Below, piece by piece: positions 8,269 to 16,893 of a DNA stretch of 64,000 nt. The stretch spans positions 310,001-374,000 of the forward strand of contig JAIOOS010000015.1 of the NCBI GenBank assembly GCA_021414305.1. The letters are read 5' to 3'. How positions within the stretch are numbered: position 1 is the first letter of the stretch; each line of letters begins with the position of its first letter. Both the position numbers and the translations under genes were made by a program. The notes below the pieces were generated by a model, which saw nothing but the letters and a program-made list of their open reading frames with translations, ran no database searches and had not been told where the DNA came from. The DNA comes from Burkholderiales bacterium (GTDB lineage Bacteria > Pseudomonadota > Gammaproteobacteria > Burkholderiales > Burkholderiaceae_C).

Positions 8269-9621
8269 CTAGCGAACCGCGGGGGCGGCCGCTTCGGGCT
8301 GGGGCGCGACGTCGGCCTCGTGGGTCCGCGTGAAGCGCAGGTGGGTGATGTCGGCGGCGAAGAACATGGCCCAGGTCCACTCGACCCAGATCCGCAACTT
8401 GCGCCCGAGCGTCGGCATCTGCAGCAGGTAGTACGCACGCCAGAGCAGCCACGCCGGGAGGCCGGAGAGGCGCAGGCCGAACAGCTGCGCCACGCCCTTG
8501 AGATGTCCCGTGGTCGCCATCGCGCCCTTGGACACGTAGCGGAACTCGCGGGTCGACCGGCCGGCGATGTGCGCGGCGATGTTGGTGGCGAGGAAGCGGG
8601 CCTCGGCGACGGCGAACTGGGCGGTCGGCGGCGCATACGCGAGCGCGCCTGCGGACATCGCGGCCCTCGCTCTGGCGTCGGATCGATTCGGTTCGTTGCG
8701 GATCAACGCGCAGTCGCCGATCGCCCACACGCCGTCGGCGCCCGGCACGGAGAGGTCGGGCGCCGTGACGATGCGGCCGCGCTGCAGGAGCAGGCCGAGC
8801 TGCGCGGCGAGCGGGTTCGGCCGGGTGCCGATGGTGCAGACGACGGTCGCGGCTTCGAGCGTCTCGCCGCCTTCGAGCCTGACGCCGCTCGCGTCGACCT
8901 CGGCGGCACGCGCCGAGAGGCGCACGTCGATCCCGCGCGAAGAGAGCGAGCGCAAGGCCGAAGCCGCGAGCGACTCCGGCAGCTCGAGGAGCAGCCGCCC
9001 GGCGCCCTCCAGCAGGCTGACACGCAGCTCGTCGGTGGCGACGCGCGGGTAGTAGCGGCGCGCTCCGCGCAGGAAATCGGCCAGCGTTCCCGCGACCTCG
9101 ACGCCGGAGAAGCCGCCGCCGATGACGACGAAGTGGCCGAGCCGGCGGCGCAGCGCCGGATCGGTCTCGAGCTCGATGCGGGCGATCCGCTGCAGCACCC
9201 GGTTGCGGATGAACATCGCGTCGCCGATCAGCTTCAGCGGCAGGGCGTGCTCGGCCATGCCGGGCACGAGGTCCATGTTGGCGCGCGTACCGAAGGCCAG
9301 CACCAGGTGCTCGTAGCCGATCTCCTGCGGGCCGGCGAGCGTGCTCGCGGTGAGCACCCGGCGGGCCGGGTCGACGCTCGTCACCCGGCCCATCACGAAC
9401 CGGCTGGCTGGGCGCAGCATCTGCCGGATCGGCGCGACCACGTGCTCGGGGAACACGGCAGCACCCACCACCTCGGCCAGCATCGGGTTGAAGGTCGTGT
9501 AGCTCTCCTCGCTCACGAGCACGACGCGACGGCCCGCGGGCAGCATGCGCTCGAGCGAGCGGGCGAGCGTCGTGCCGGCGAAGCCGCCGCCGACGATGAC
9601 GATGTTGCCGGGCTCGCTCAT
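8269..9621 (-). CDS. NAD(P)/FAD-dependent oxidoreductase, NDH-2-like
   Basis: 450 aa. Two dinucleotide-binding folds are visible: IVIVGGGFAGTTLARSLE at the N-terminus for FAD and FVVIGGGFSGVEVAGTL near residue 165 for NAD(P)H. The second FAD contact is in GADGVWAIGDCALIRN near residue 300. The layout matches type II NADH dehydrogenases, which pass electrons to membrane quinones without pumping protons. The C-terminal 130 residues, rich in Trp and Leu, could dock to the membrane. It lies between doxX and bdhA on the same strand with short gaps. A role in redox balance next to the bufferin genes is only suggested by position. Confidence 0.88.
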   Translation of the reverse strand: MSEPGNIVIVGGGFAGTTLARSLERMLPAGRRVVLVSEESYTTFNPMLAEVVGAAVFPEHVVAPIRQMLRPASRFVMGRVTSVDPARRVLTASTLAGPQEIGYEHLVLAFGTRANMDLVPGMAEHALPLKLIGDAMFIRNRVLQRIARIELETDPALRRRLGHFVVIGGGFSGVEVAGTLADFLRGARRYYPRVATDELRVSLLEGAGRLLLELPESLAASALRSLSSRGIDVRLSARAAEVDASGVRLEGGETLEAATVVCTIGTRPNPLAAQLGLLLQRGRIVTAPDLSVPGADGVWAIGDCALIRNEPNRSDARARAAMSAGALAYAPPTAQFAVAEARFLATNIAAHIAGRSTREFRYVSKGAMATTGHLKGVAQLFGLRLSGLPAWLLWRAYYLLQMPTLGRKLRIWVEWTWAMFFAADITHLRFTRTHEADVAPQPEAAAPAVR

Positions 9622-9638
9622 GGCGCCCTTGCCTCGCC

Positions 9639-10157
9639 TCAGCGGGCCGCGGCCGGGGCCGCGAAGCGGGTGCCGAGCACGCGGCCGAGCAGGCGGTCGA
9701 GCGAGAGCGCGCCCGGGCCGTGCAGCAGCGTCACCAGGAGCAGCAGGCCCCAGGTCTGGTGGTCCTTCAGCCCGGCGGCCCCGAGGTCGGGATACGAGAG
9801 GACGGCGACGATGTTGAAGACGAACAGCACGAAGGCGGCGAAGCGCGAGCCCAGGCCGATGGCCAGCAGCACCGGGAACACGAGCTCGACGCCGGTGCCG
9901 GCGAAGGCCGCGACTTCGGGCGGGAGCAGGGGCACCGCGTATTCGTTCTCGAACAGCGAGACGGTGCTGTCCCAGTTCGCGATCTTGGTCAGCCCCGACT
10001 GGAAGAAGACGCCGGCGACGAACAGCCGCACGCCGAGGTCGGCGAGCGGCGCCAGCGTGTCCAGGCCGCGCCGCGCCAACCCGCCCAGCTCGAGCAGCCG
10101 CGTCCTGAGGCTGCCGCGCTCGCGCGGCAGGGAGAGGGAGGGTGTGGCGTAGCGCAT
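9639..10157 (-). CDS. DoxX-family membrane protein (BufD/GigT-like)
   Basis: 172 aa with four hydrophobic segments in the DoxX pattern (LGVRLFVAGVFFQSGLTKI, VELVFPVLLAIGLG, FVLFVFNIVAVLSYP, TWGLLLLVTLLHG). The gene starts 4 bases after the stop of the DUF2282 peptide gene, so the two are translationally linked. In Cupriavidus the gig operon pairs a DUF2282 protein with a DoxX protein in the same way, which supports assignment to the bufferin system. Its biochemical role there is not established. Confidence 0.85.
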   Translation of the reverse strand: MRYATPSLSLPRERGSLRTRLLELGGLARRGLDTLAPLADLGVRLFVAGVFFQSGLTKIANWDSTVSLFENEYAVPLLPPEVAAFAGTGVELVFPVLLAIGLGSRFAAFVLFVFNIVAVLSYPDLGAAGLKDHQTWGLLLLVTLLHGPGALSLDRLLGRVLGTRFAAPAAAR

Positions 10158-10161
10158 GGCC

Positions 10162-10470
10162 TCAGCCCTTCTTGACGGCCGCGGCGCCGCCGTGAACGTT
10201 CTCGGGCTTGTTGGTCACCTTGCCGCCGGCGATCCGTTCGCAGGTGCCGGCGGGCACCAGGATCCAGGCCTCGGCGTCGCGGTCGGCGGTCGAGGTGCCG
10301 GCGCAGGCGCTCTTGCTGGTGCCGCAGTCGTTCTTGCCGGCCTTGACGATGCCGGCGCATTTCTCGGTATCGCCCTTGGCGGCGAGGGCCATGCCGCTGG
10401 CGGCGGCGAGGCCGATGGCGATGAAGCCGGCGAGGGTGTTGCGCATCAGCGCTTGATCACGATCAGTCAT
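10162..10470 (-). CDS. bufA: DUF2282 bufferin-type RiPP precursor (BufA/GigP-like)
   Basis: 102 aa. An AAGGAG lies 7 bases before the ATG at 10470, which fixes the start over an internal ATG at 10446. A signal peptide (about residues 9-31, ending GMALA|AKG) is followed by a small domain with four cysteines in the DUF2282 pattern: [25 protein letters not shown] and [12 protein letters not shown]. In bufferins these cysteines are modified by a DUF692 enzyme and the exported peptide binds copper. A Lys-rich tail ends the protein. The usual modifying genes are not adjacent but lie about 5.7 kb downstream on the same strand. Confidence 0.87.
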   Translation of the reverse strand: MTDRDQALMRNTLAGFIAIGLAAASGMALAAKGDTEKCAGIVKAGKNDCGTSKSACAGTSTADRDAEAWILVPAGTCERIAGGKVTNKPENVHGGAAAVKKG

Positions 10471-10602
10471 GGATTTCTCCTTCAGTGGTGGTGGTGGCGG
10501 ATCGGTTGCGGGCGGGGATCGTCTGCATCCTTTCCTGGGGAATCAGTGTCGGCAGGTCACTTCACGGGTGGTTCAACGAAAGCTCACGTTTCGATCACGT
10601 GT

Positions 10603-10950
10603 TCATGCGCCATCGGCGGTGCGCATCGGCTCCAGCACGTGGAGCGCGAATCGGCCGTGCGCGTCGCACCAGAGCTGGCAGTGCTCCCAGCCGGCGGCGC
10701 CGGCCAGGCGCTCGAAGCGGGGCAGGCTCTCGACGTTCGGCGTCGGCGTGCCGACCACGAGCAAGGCATCGGCGGACGCCTGGCGAATCTGGAGCAGCAA
10801 CGCGGCCAGCTCGTCGGCAGGCAGCCCGCCGGTCCGGGCGCCCGGAACGAAGACGAGCCCGCGAGTGCCGGCTTCGCGGGCGATCTGCGCAGCGCAGCGC
10901 TCGAGAAGCCAGCTTTCTTCCGGCGCGTCGCGATCGAGCAGCGCATTCAT
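10603..10950 (-). CDS. Small hypothetical cytoplasmic protein
   Basis: 115 aa, starting MNALLDRDAPEESW. It has no signal peptide or membrane segment. Codon use in this frame is normal for the region, while the overlapping frame (10584-10946) gives an Arg/Ser-rich shadow. The sequence alternates hydrophobic strands and helices (RGLVFVPGARTGG, ADALLVVGTPTPNVESLP, FALHVLEPM), suggesting a small alpha/beta fold. I do not recognise the family. It lies between bufA and the DUF302 gene on the same strand, so it could belong to a metal or redox stress operon. Confidence 0.6.
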   Translation of the reverse strand: MNALLDRDAPEESWLLERCAAQIAREAGTRGLVFVPGARTGGLPADELAALLLQIRQASADALLVVGTPTPNVESLPRFERLAGAAGWEHCQLWCDAHGRFALHVLEPMRTADGA

Positions 10951-10995
10951 GTCGCTCTCCGCAGCCTCGTTCGTGTCCGGTTCGCCGCTGGCGCG

Positions 10996-11487
10996 CTACT
11001 TGCCGCGCACCGTCGAGGTGATCGACTCGACCACGCTCGTCGCCATCGCGAACTGCGGCTCGCGGTCGGTGATGTGGTGGCGCCGGGCGATCCAGGCGAA
11101 ATCGGTCCAGGCGACCCAGACGCTGCCGTCGGGCTGCTGCAGCACCAGCACCCGCACCGGCCAGTCGAGGCCGGAGAAGGGGTTGGCGGTCAGGAACTGC
11201 GCGCCCAGCGGCGGGTTGCCGAAGGTGAGCAGGCGCGAGGGCGGCAGGGCGATGCCGGCCTTGTTCGCGAGCTGGCCCTGGTCGACGTCCTGGAAGAAGA
11301 GGATGCCCTTGGCGGCGATGTCCTGCTTGATCCGCGCCACGGTCTCCTCGACCGGATAGGCGCTCCTGACCTTGACCAGGCCGTCGTCGCCGACGTTCGC
11401 GGTCTGGGCCTCGGCGCCGCTGGTGAGAAGCATCAGCATGGCGCCGATGCAGAAGGCAGCGATGCACTGCCGGATGAAGTTCAGCAT
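10996..11487 (-). CDS. Secreted DUF302-domain protein
   Basis: 163 aa. A signal peptide (about 1-27; CIGAMLMLLTSGAEAQ) is followed by a DUF302 domain (about 35-140) with the typical pattern of a strand VRSAYPVEETVARIK, then GILFFQDVDQ, LTFGNPPLG and LPVRVLVLQ-like segment PVRVLVLQQPDGSVWV. DUF302 proteins are small periplasmic or cytoplasmic proteins of unknown biochemical role, sometimes found near redox and metal genes. It is 70 bases from the cupin gene and likely co-transcribed. Confidence 0.82.
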   Translation of the reverse strand: MLNFIRQCIAAFCIGAMLMLLTSGAEAQTANVGDDGLVKVRSAYPVEETVARIKQDIAAKGILFFQDVDQGQLANKAGIALPPSRLLTFGNPPLGAQFLTANPFSGLDWPVRVLVLQQPDGSVWVAWTDFAWIARRHHITDREPQFAMATSVVESITSTVRGK

Positions 11488-11557
11488 GGAAGACTCCCTG
11501 TGGGTGGGTCGTTCCGGCCGGCGGCACGGGCGCGGGCCCGAATGCCGGCCGGTGCGC

Positions 11558-12064
11558 TTACATCATGTGCTCGTCCATCTTGGCGGCACCCGGGAACAGG
11601 TCCACCGAGATCAGTACGGCCTTGGTCGCGCCGGTGTTCTTCCACCAGTGCGAGGTGCCGTTCTTCTCCGGCGCGATGTCGCCGGCGCGGTGCGTGATCG
11701 GCACGGCGCAGCTGCTCGAGTACTCGACCACCTCGCCGGAGACGACGTAGATCATGGCCGGGCGCTCGTTGTGGCTGTGCCAGGGCACGACGCCACCCGG
11801 CTGCATCTCGAGCTGGCGCAGGCGGAACTGCCGGCCCGGCAGGGCGAGCGGCTCCTTGGCCAGGTCGGTGCTGGCGCGAACGACGTCGGTGACGCCGCTC
11901 GGCGTGCCCGGCCCGGGCGGCTGGCCCTTGCCGTCGGCGACGCGCTTGTCGGCGGGGCATTCGCCGGCGTAGGCGGCGGCGGCGCCGCCGAGCGCCGCGA
12001 TGACGGCTGCGGCAAGGACGAGACGCGGCCACAGCGGCGGGCGATAGAGACGAATGACGTTCAT
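11558..12064 (-). CDS. Secreted cupin-domain protein
   Basis: 168 aa from the ATG at 12064. A hydrophobic N-terminus (about 12-33) serves as a signal peptide or anchor. The cupin barrel has motif 1 in GVVPWHSHNERPAMIYVVSGE (His-x-His and downstream Glu) and motif 2 around KNGTSHWWKNTGATKAV. A metal site is likely, with two His from motif 1 and one from motif 2. It ends in a Met/His-rich tail (KMDEHMM). The substrate is unknown. It is the first gene of the minus-strand run and is divergent from the histidine kinase at 12230. Confidence 0.82.
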   Translation of the reverse strand: MNVIRLYRPPLWPRLVLAAAVIAALGGAAAAYAGECPADKRVADGKGQPPGPGTPSGVTDVVRASTDLAKEPLALPGRQFRLRQLEMQPGGVVPWHSHNERPAMIYVVSGEVVEYSSSCAVPITHRAGDIAPEKNGTSHWWKNTGATKAVLISVDLFPGAAKMDEHMM

Positions 12065-12229
12065 GGTGCGGACTCCTCGGTGTGTGATGGGATGAGTGGG
12101 CGGTTCGCTCGGCTTTCCTTTCGCCTGGCTTGCGCTCCGGAAGCGACTGTGGCGACGCGCCTTCACGCTACGATCAAGGAAAAGTCACGTCTTCGTCACG
12201 TGCGAGAAGGTGTCCCGGCGGGAGAGCGC

Positions 12230-12934
12230 ATGAGTGCCGATCACGAGCAAGCGCGGCGCGACCTGATCGCCGACATCTCGCACGACCTGCGCACGCCGCT
12301 GGTGGCGATGCGCGGCTACCTCGAGCTGCTCGTGGCGCGCGGCGACGCCCTGGCCAGCGAAGAGCGGCAGCGCTACGCCGAGATCGCGCTGCGGCAGTGC
12401 GAGCACCTGGCGCATCTGGTCGATGAGCTGTTCGAGCTCGCCAAGCTCGACTTCCGCGAGGTCGTTCTCGAGCGCGAAGGCTTCGGCGTCGGCGAGCTGG
12501 CGAGCGACGTGGTGCAGAAGTTCGCGCTGGCGGCGCGCGAGCGCGAGATCACGCTCGAGGTGCTGGCCGCGCCCGACACGGCGCCAGCCGAGGCCGACCT
12601 TCGCCTGACCGAGCGGGTGCTCGAGAACCTGGTCGGCAACGCCCTCAGGCACACGCCTCGCGGCGGTCGCGTGCAGGTCCGGGTCTCGCCGCGCGAGGGC
12701 GGGGTCGAGGTCGCGGTGGTCGACAGCGGCAGCGGCATCGCCGCCGAGGAATTGCCTTTTGTCTTCGAGCGCCACTTCCGCGGCGCCGCCGTTCGCCGCG
12801 ACGGCGCCGACGGCGCCGGGCTCGGCCTGGCGATCGCGAGAAGGATCGTCGAGCTGCACGGCGGCTCGATCGGCGTCGAGAGCGAAACCGGCCGCGGCTG
12901 CCGGTTCTTCTTCCACCTGCCGGCACCGCGCTGA
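12230..12934 (+). CDS. Soluble histidine kinase core with no sensor domain
   Basis: 234 aa from an ATG with GGGAGAGCGC upstream. The H-box ISHDLRTPLVAMRGYLELL begins at residue 15, so nothing precedes the dimerisation helix except about 14 residues. HATPase motifs follow: LVGNALRHTPRGG, VVDSGSGI and GAGLGLAIARRIVELHGG. No membrane segment is present. The core is clearly similar to the kinase at 1104-2108, and no response regulator is adjacent. It may act on the regulator at 2105-2827, work with a separate sensor, or be a remnant. It is divergent from the cupin gene. Confidence 0.83.
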   Translation: MSADHEQARRDLIADISHDLRTPLVAMRGYLELLVARGDALASEERQRYAEIALRQCEHLAHLVDELFELAKLDFREVVLEREGFGVGELASDVVQKFALAAREREITLEVLAAPDTAPAEADLRLTERVLENLVGNALRHTPRGGRVQVRVSPREGGVEVAVVDSGSGIAAEELPFVFERHFRGAAVRRDGADGAGLGLAIARRIVELHGGSIGVESETGRGCRFFFHLPAPR

Positions 12935-12968
12935 GCCGCCCCTTCCCCTCCCCGCACCCGACTCCCGA

Positions 12969-14159
12969 ATGAAATTCGAGCACGCCGCCCTTCCCCTGCC
13001 GCTTCTCTGGTCGTCGCCCTTCGTGCGCTGGCAGGGCAGCCTTGCCGACATCTCCAGCCTCGACCTCGCCGCCGCGGTGACCGGCGACGCGCTGAGCGAG
13101 CGCCGGTTCGACCGCGCGGCGATCGATCGCATCGTCCTCGGCATGACCATCCCGCAGCCGCACAGCTTCTATGCCGCGCCGTGGCTCGCCGCGCGCCTCG
13201 GCCTTCCGGGCGTGAGCGGGCCGCTGATCGCGCAGGCCTGCGCCACCTCGGTGGCCTGCCTGGCGGCGGCCGCCGCCGACGTCGAGTCAGATGCGCAGGC
13301 CATGCCGCTGGTGGTGACGACCGACCGCACCAGCAACGGTCCCCTGCTCGTCTATCCGCGCGGCCACGGCATGGGCGGCAGCCCGCTGACCGAGCACTGG
13401 GTGCTCGACAGCTTCGCCGCCGACCCGAACACCGGCCAGGCGATGGTCGCGACCGCCGAAAACGTCGCCCGCGACGGCGCCATGAGCCGCGCCGCGCTCG
13501 ACGAGCTGACGCTGTTGCGCTGGCAGCAGTACCAGGCCGCGCTCGCCGACGACCGGCGCTTCCAGCGCCGCTATCTTCAGCCGGTGGTCCTGCCGCGCGG
13601 CAAGGGCAAGGCGCTGCGCGTCGAGGCCGACGAAGGCGTGCATCCCTACACCGCCGAGGGCCTGGCCGCGCTCAGGCCGGTGCAGGAAGGCGGCGTCGTC
13701 ACCTTCGGCGGCCAGACCCACCCTGCCGACGGCTGCGCCGGCGCGCTGCTCGCGCGGGGCGACCGGGCGCGCACGCTGGCCGCGGGCGAAGGCGTGGTCC
13801 GGTTGCTCTCGGCCGCGTTCAGCCGCGTCGACAAGGCCGAGATGCCGAAAGCGGCGACGACCGCGGCCCTGCTCGCCCTGCGCGACGCCGAGGTGCGGAT
13901 CGAGGACGTTCGCTTCGTCGTCAGCCACAACCCATTCGCGGTCAACGACCTGTGGTTCGCGCAGCAGACCGGATTTCCGCTCGAGCGCATGAACCCCTAC
14001 GGCTGCAGCCTGATCTACGGCCACCCGCAGGGGCCGACCGGGTTGCGCGGCATCGTCGAGCTGGCGCACGCGCTGCGCGAGGCCGGCGGCGGCATCGGCC
14101 TGTTCACCGGCTGCGCCGCCGGCGACACCGGGGCGGCGATGGTGCTGCGCCTCGACTGA
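12969..14159 (+). CDS. Thiolase-fold enzyme (acetyl-CoA acetyltransferase-like)
   Basis: 396 aa, the usual thiolase length, in a typical two-half thiolase fold. The predicted nucleophile is Cys91 in QACATSVACLAAA. The C-terminal half holds the His motif NPYGCSLIYGHPQGPTG and a second Cys in LFTGCAAGDTGAAM. The N-terminal part is divergent (no classical NRFCGSG motif), so it may condense or cleave an unusual acyl-CoA rather than acetoacetyl-CoA. It lies 34 bases after the kinase gene. It could feed acyl starters to the nearby lipid synthase, but only position supports this. Confidence 0.75.
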   Translation: MKFEHAALPLPLLWSSPFVRWQGSLADISSLDLAAAVTGDALSERRFDRAAIDRIVLGMTIPQPHSFYAAPWLAARLGLPGVSGPLIAQACATSVACLAAAAADVESDAQAMPLVVTTDRTSNGPLLVYPRGHGMGGSPLTEHWVLDSFAADPNTGQAMVATAENVARDGAMSRAALDELTLLRWQQYQAALADDRRFQRRYLQPVVLPRGKGKALRVEADEGVHPYTAEGLAALRPVQEGGVVTFGGQTHPADGCAGALLARGDRARTLAAGEGVVRLLSAAFSRVDKAEMPKAATTAALLALRDAEVRIEDVRFVVSHNPFAVNDLWFAQQTGFPLERMNPYGCSLIYGHPQGPTGLRGIVELAHALREAGGGIGLFTGCAAGDTGAAMVLRLD

Positions 14160-14196
14160 CGAGCAGACGGGCGATGGCGCCCGAGCGTCGACTGCG

Positions 14197-15264
14197 TCAC
14201 TCGGCCGGGGTCAGGGTCCCCATCGTCGAGATGTACGCGTCCAGCTGCTCGGTCGCGTCTTCGGCCGAGCTGAACGGACCGAGCGGCCCGCCCTCGCGCG
14301 TCAGGCAGTACCAACCGCCTTCGGCCTGGTAGACGCGGTCGCTGCGGAAATGGCGCTCGTCGGGCTCGCCGGCGCGATGCGCGGCTTGCCTGCCGAACTC
14401 GCCGCCCCAGAACTGGCTGCAGGCCTGGATGACTTCCGCGGGCCGGCTCGAAGGGAAGAAGTGGCCGGCGTCGCGAACCCGGCGGAACTCGGCATGCGGC
14501 CAGACACGCAGCAGCTCCTCGCCGGTGAGACGCGCCTGCGAGTTGTCGCCGTACATCGCCAGGATCGGAAACCGCATCTCGCGCAAGGAATCGAGCGTGA
14601 GGCCGTCCTGGCTCATCAGCTCCGCCTCCGCCGAGGTCGTTTCCATCAGGCGCAGCCACTTCGCCGCGGTCTTGCTGCCCACCATGGCGACCAGCGGGCC
14701 GACCACCTTGTCGAGGCTGGGCGGCACCGGCCGGCCCTCGATCTGCATCCGCGCCACCTCGGTGAGCAGGCGATAGCCGAAGTACGGATCGCGAGTGTCG
14801 AGCTTCACCCCGGCCTCGTCGATGAGGTGCTGCATGCTCGAGCCGTAGTCCCAGCCCTGACTGGCCGCCCCACGGGCAGCAGAGATGTGGGTATCGGCGA
14901 GCACCAGGCTGGCGATCCGCTCCGGCGCGACCTGCGCCAGGTTGAGCGTGACCGCGCCGCCGAAGCTGTGCACCAGGAAATGCGCGCGCGCAATGCCGAG
15001 ATGGTCGAGCAGCCCTTCGAGATCGCGCGCCAGGTTCTGCGCGGTGTAGCCGGCAGCCGGCATCTCCGAGCGGCCATGGCCTCGCAGGTCGTACACCGTG
15101 ACCCGATAGCGGCGGGCGAACACGGCAGCGTAGTGGAAGTACCAGAACGCCATGTTCGTGGCCAGCCCGTGGACCATGACCAGGTCTTCGTACGGGCCGC
15201 CCGCGTCGGGTGCCGCCATCTGCACATGGTTCAGGCGAACGCCGTTGACCAGCGCAGTCGGCAC
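14197..15264 (-). CDS. Alpha/beta hydrolase with an extra C-terminal domain
   Basis: 355 aa. The hydrolase core (about 1-270) has the oxyanion HGLATNMAFW, the strand VYDLRGHGRSEMP, the nucleophile elbow LVHSFGGAV, an Asp in ILAMYGDNSQ and the His in DAGHFFP. The elbow reads VHSFG, so the first Gly of GxSxG is replaced by Val. After residue 295 there is a separate small domain (HFRSDRVYQAEGGWYCLTR, then GPLGPFSSAEDA) resembling short stand-alone proteins in gammaproteobacteria. It could act as the thioesterase or esterase for the lipid pathway. It is divergent from the secreted protein at 15515. Confidence 0.78.
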   Translation of the reverse strand: MPTALVNGVRLNHVQMAAPDAGGPYEDLVMVHGLATNMAFWYFHYAAVFARRYRVTVYDLRGHGRSEMPAAGYTAQNLARDLEGLLDHLGIARAHFLVHSFGGAVTLNLAQVAPERIASLVLADTHISAARGAASQGWDYGSSMQHLIDEAGVKLDTRDPYFGYRLLTEVARMQIEGRPVPPSLDKVVGPLVAMVGSKTAAKWLRLMETTSAEAELMSQDGLTLDSLREMRFPILAMYGDNSQARLTGEELLRVWPHAEFRRVRDAGHFFPSSRPAEVIQACSQFWGGEFGRQAAHRAGEPDERHFRSDRVYQAEGGWYCLTREGGPLGPFSSAEDATEQLDAYISTMGTLTPAE

Positions 15265-15514
15265 GTTGCTAAGGGTTCAGGGTTTCAGGACGCCAGTCGC
15301 AGACGCGGGCGATGCCGCTGATCGTGCCGACAAGATCGGGCAATAGTAGCCGAGCTTTCTTGCCGAACCGCGGGTCCAGATCAGCGTGTACCGGCCGCGA
15401 GCACAACCGCGACGGCGGGGACGCTCATTCCCGGGGGGTCGGCGCTTACGACGTCGCGAGGGCGGGGTGCGATTGCTACCATTGCCGCCTGTCTGCATTC
15501 GACTGGAGCTCGCC

Positions 15515-16849
15515 TTGACCGCTTCCGCGACCCCTCGTTCGAAGTTCCTGCGGCGCCCCTCGCCGCGCCCGGTGAGCGTCGGGGCAGCCGCGCTGCTGGC
15601 CGCGCTCGCGCTCGTCGTCTCGATCGACGTCCCGGCCCAGGCTTCACCCGAGGTGCAGATCACGGCGGCGCCGGTCTGGGACTTCGAATTCGATTCGGCA
15701 CGCAACGGCAAGGAATGCCCGAGCTGCAACTACAACACCGGCAACTCGCGATTCGCGTGGATCGACAACGACCGCAACGTGTGGCTCGGCTGGGTCGACT
15801 TCCAGACCGGCGCCTTCATTCCGCCGGACGGCAGGGGCCAGCTGCTCGATGTGGGCGGCGTACCGATCGCCGTCTACGGCAACGGCCCCGAATGGATGTC
15901 GTCCTCGACCTGGGGCTCGCAGATCGTCTACTCCAGGTACGTCCCCGGACAGGAGGGCAAGCCGGGCAAGGGCACGATCGCGGTCGCGACGACCCAGCCC
16001 GACGGAACGTGGACGACGACGGTGCTGCCCGATACCGTGGGTCGCGCCACGCCTGTCGGCACGCTCGACGAGAACGACCCCGATCCGCGGGTCAACTACA
16101 TCACGTACGACAAGACAGCGATGTTCTGGCGGCAGATGTCGGAGGCCGCCGTCGAACACGTGATCCCGGTCTCCGACATGACCGACGGCAATTCACGCCG
16201 CTGGGTGCCTGGGACGCGCAAGCTGATCTTCCATGCCACGCCGCGTACCAGCGCCGCGGGCGATCCTGCACCAGCGGCCAGAGGGAAGAAGAACGCGACG
16301 CAGATCTTCACCTACGACACCGACACCGGGGCGCTGGAGCAGCTCACGGACGACCCGGAGGGATACGTCGGCGTCTTCATGTGGAATGCACCGGAATACG
16401 ACAACGAACTGGTGTTCATGACCACGCCCAACGGGCGTGAGTCGGTCAAGGTGTTCCGCAACGTCCAGACCGCCGGCGGTGCCATGCGCTGGAAGGTCGT
16501 CAAGACGGTCGAAGCTCCGGCAGGGGCGGGGCTGCCGTATTTCTGGTCCCCCGAACCCTTCGTCCACAACGGGCATTCCTACCTGGTGTTTCAGCTCAGC
16601 CCCACCGTCTCCTTCTTCGACAAGAGCTCTCCGACACACGTCGGGATCTCCGGCATCGGCCGGCGGGATGTAGTGCAGGTGCTGACAGCCGGCGGCCCGC
16701 CGCGGCTGCGGCTGGACCCGGAGTACTTCATCACCGCGAAGGGTCCGCTCATCTATTACAAGCGCTCGATTCCGGAAACGCCGACGAGTCCGGCGATCAA
16801 CGACGGCGTCTGGTACGTCGACACCAAGCTCGGACCGCCCCGGCGATAG
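15515..16849 (+). CDS. Secreted propeller-like protein, paralogue 1
   Basis: 444 aa if started at the TTG at 15515, which has GGAG 6 bases upstream and leads straight into a signal peptide (about 1-42, ending VPAQA|SPEVQ). The mature part is built of repeated WD-like strands (SRFAWIDNDRNVWLGWVD; IFTYDTDTGALEQLTDD; RLRLDPEYFITAKGP), consistent with a six- or seven-bladed beta-propeller of the TolB type. It has a CPSCN pair of cysteines near the N-terminus. It is homologous to the proteins at 16894-18207 and 41122-42402. I know no function for this family. The location is periplasmic or extracellular. Confidence 0.78.
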   Translation: MTASATPRSKFLRRPSPRPVSVGAAALLAALALVVSIDVPAQASPEVQITAAPVWDFEFDSARNGKECPSCNYNTGNSRFAWIDNDRNVWLGWVDFQTGAFIPPDGRGQLLDVGGVPIAVYGNGPEWMSSSTWGSQIVYSRYVPGQEGKPGKGTIAVATTQPDGTWTTTVLPDTVGRATPVGTLDENDPDPRVNYITYDKTAMFWRQMSEAAVEHVIPVSDMTDGNSRRWVPGTRKLIFHATPRTSAAGDPAPAARGKKNATQIFTYDTDTGALEQLTDDPEGYVGVFMWNAPEYDNELVFMTTPNGRESVKVFRNVQTAGGAMRWKVVKTVEAPAGAGLPYFWSPEPFVHNGHSYLVFQLSPTVSFFDKSSPTHVGISGIGRRDVVQVLTAGGPPRLRLDPEYFITAKGPLIYYKRSIPETPTSPAINDGVWYVDTKLGPPRR

Positions 16850-16893
16850 GCCCGCAGGACCAGCCGCCCTCTGCCGGGGATCCTGCGCCCGGC

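Noticed and set aside
10584..10946. A 120-codon frame overlapping the small hypothetical gene
   Set aside because: Rich in Arg and Ser with no hydrophobic pattern; the frame at 10603-10950 has normal codon use and composition.
12185..13150. A 321-codon minus frame across the histidine kinase and thiolase start
   Set aside because: It overlaps two genes with clear motifs on the plus strand and shows shadow composition.
16850..16893. A bidirectional terminator between the two convergent propeller genes
   Set aside because: There is a 7-bp inverted repeat (16853-16859 with 16881-16887) but a 21-base loop and no T-run, too weak to call.
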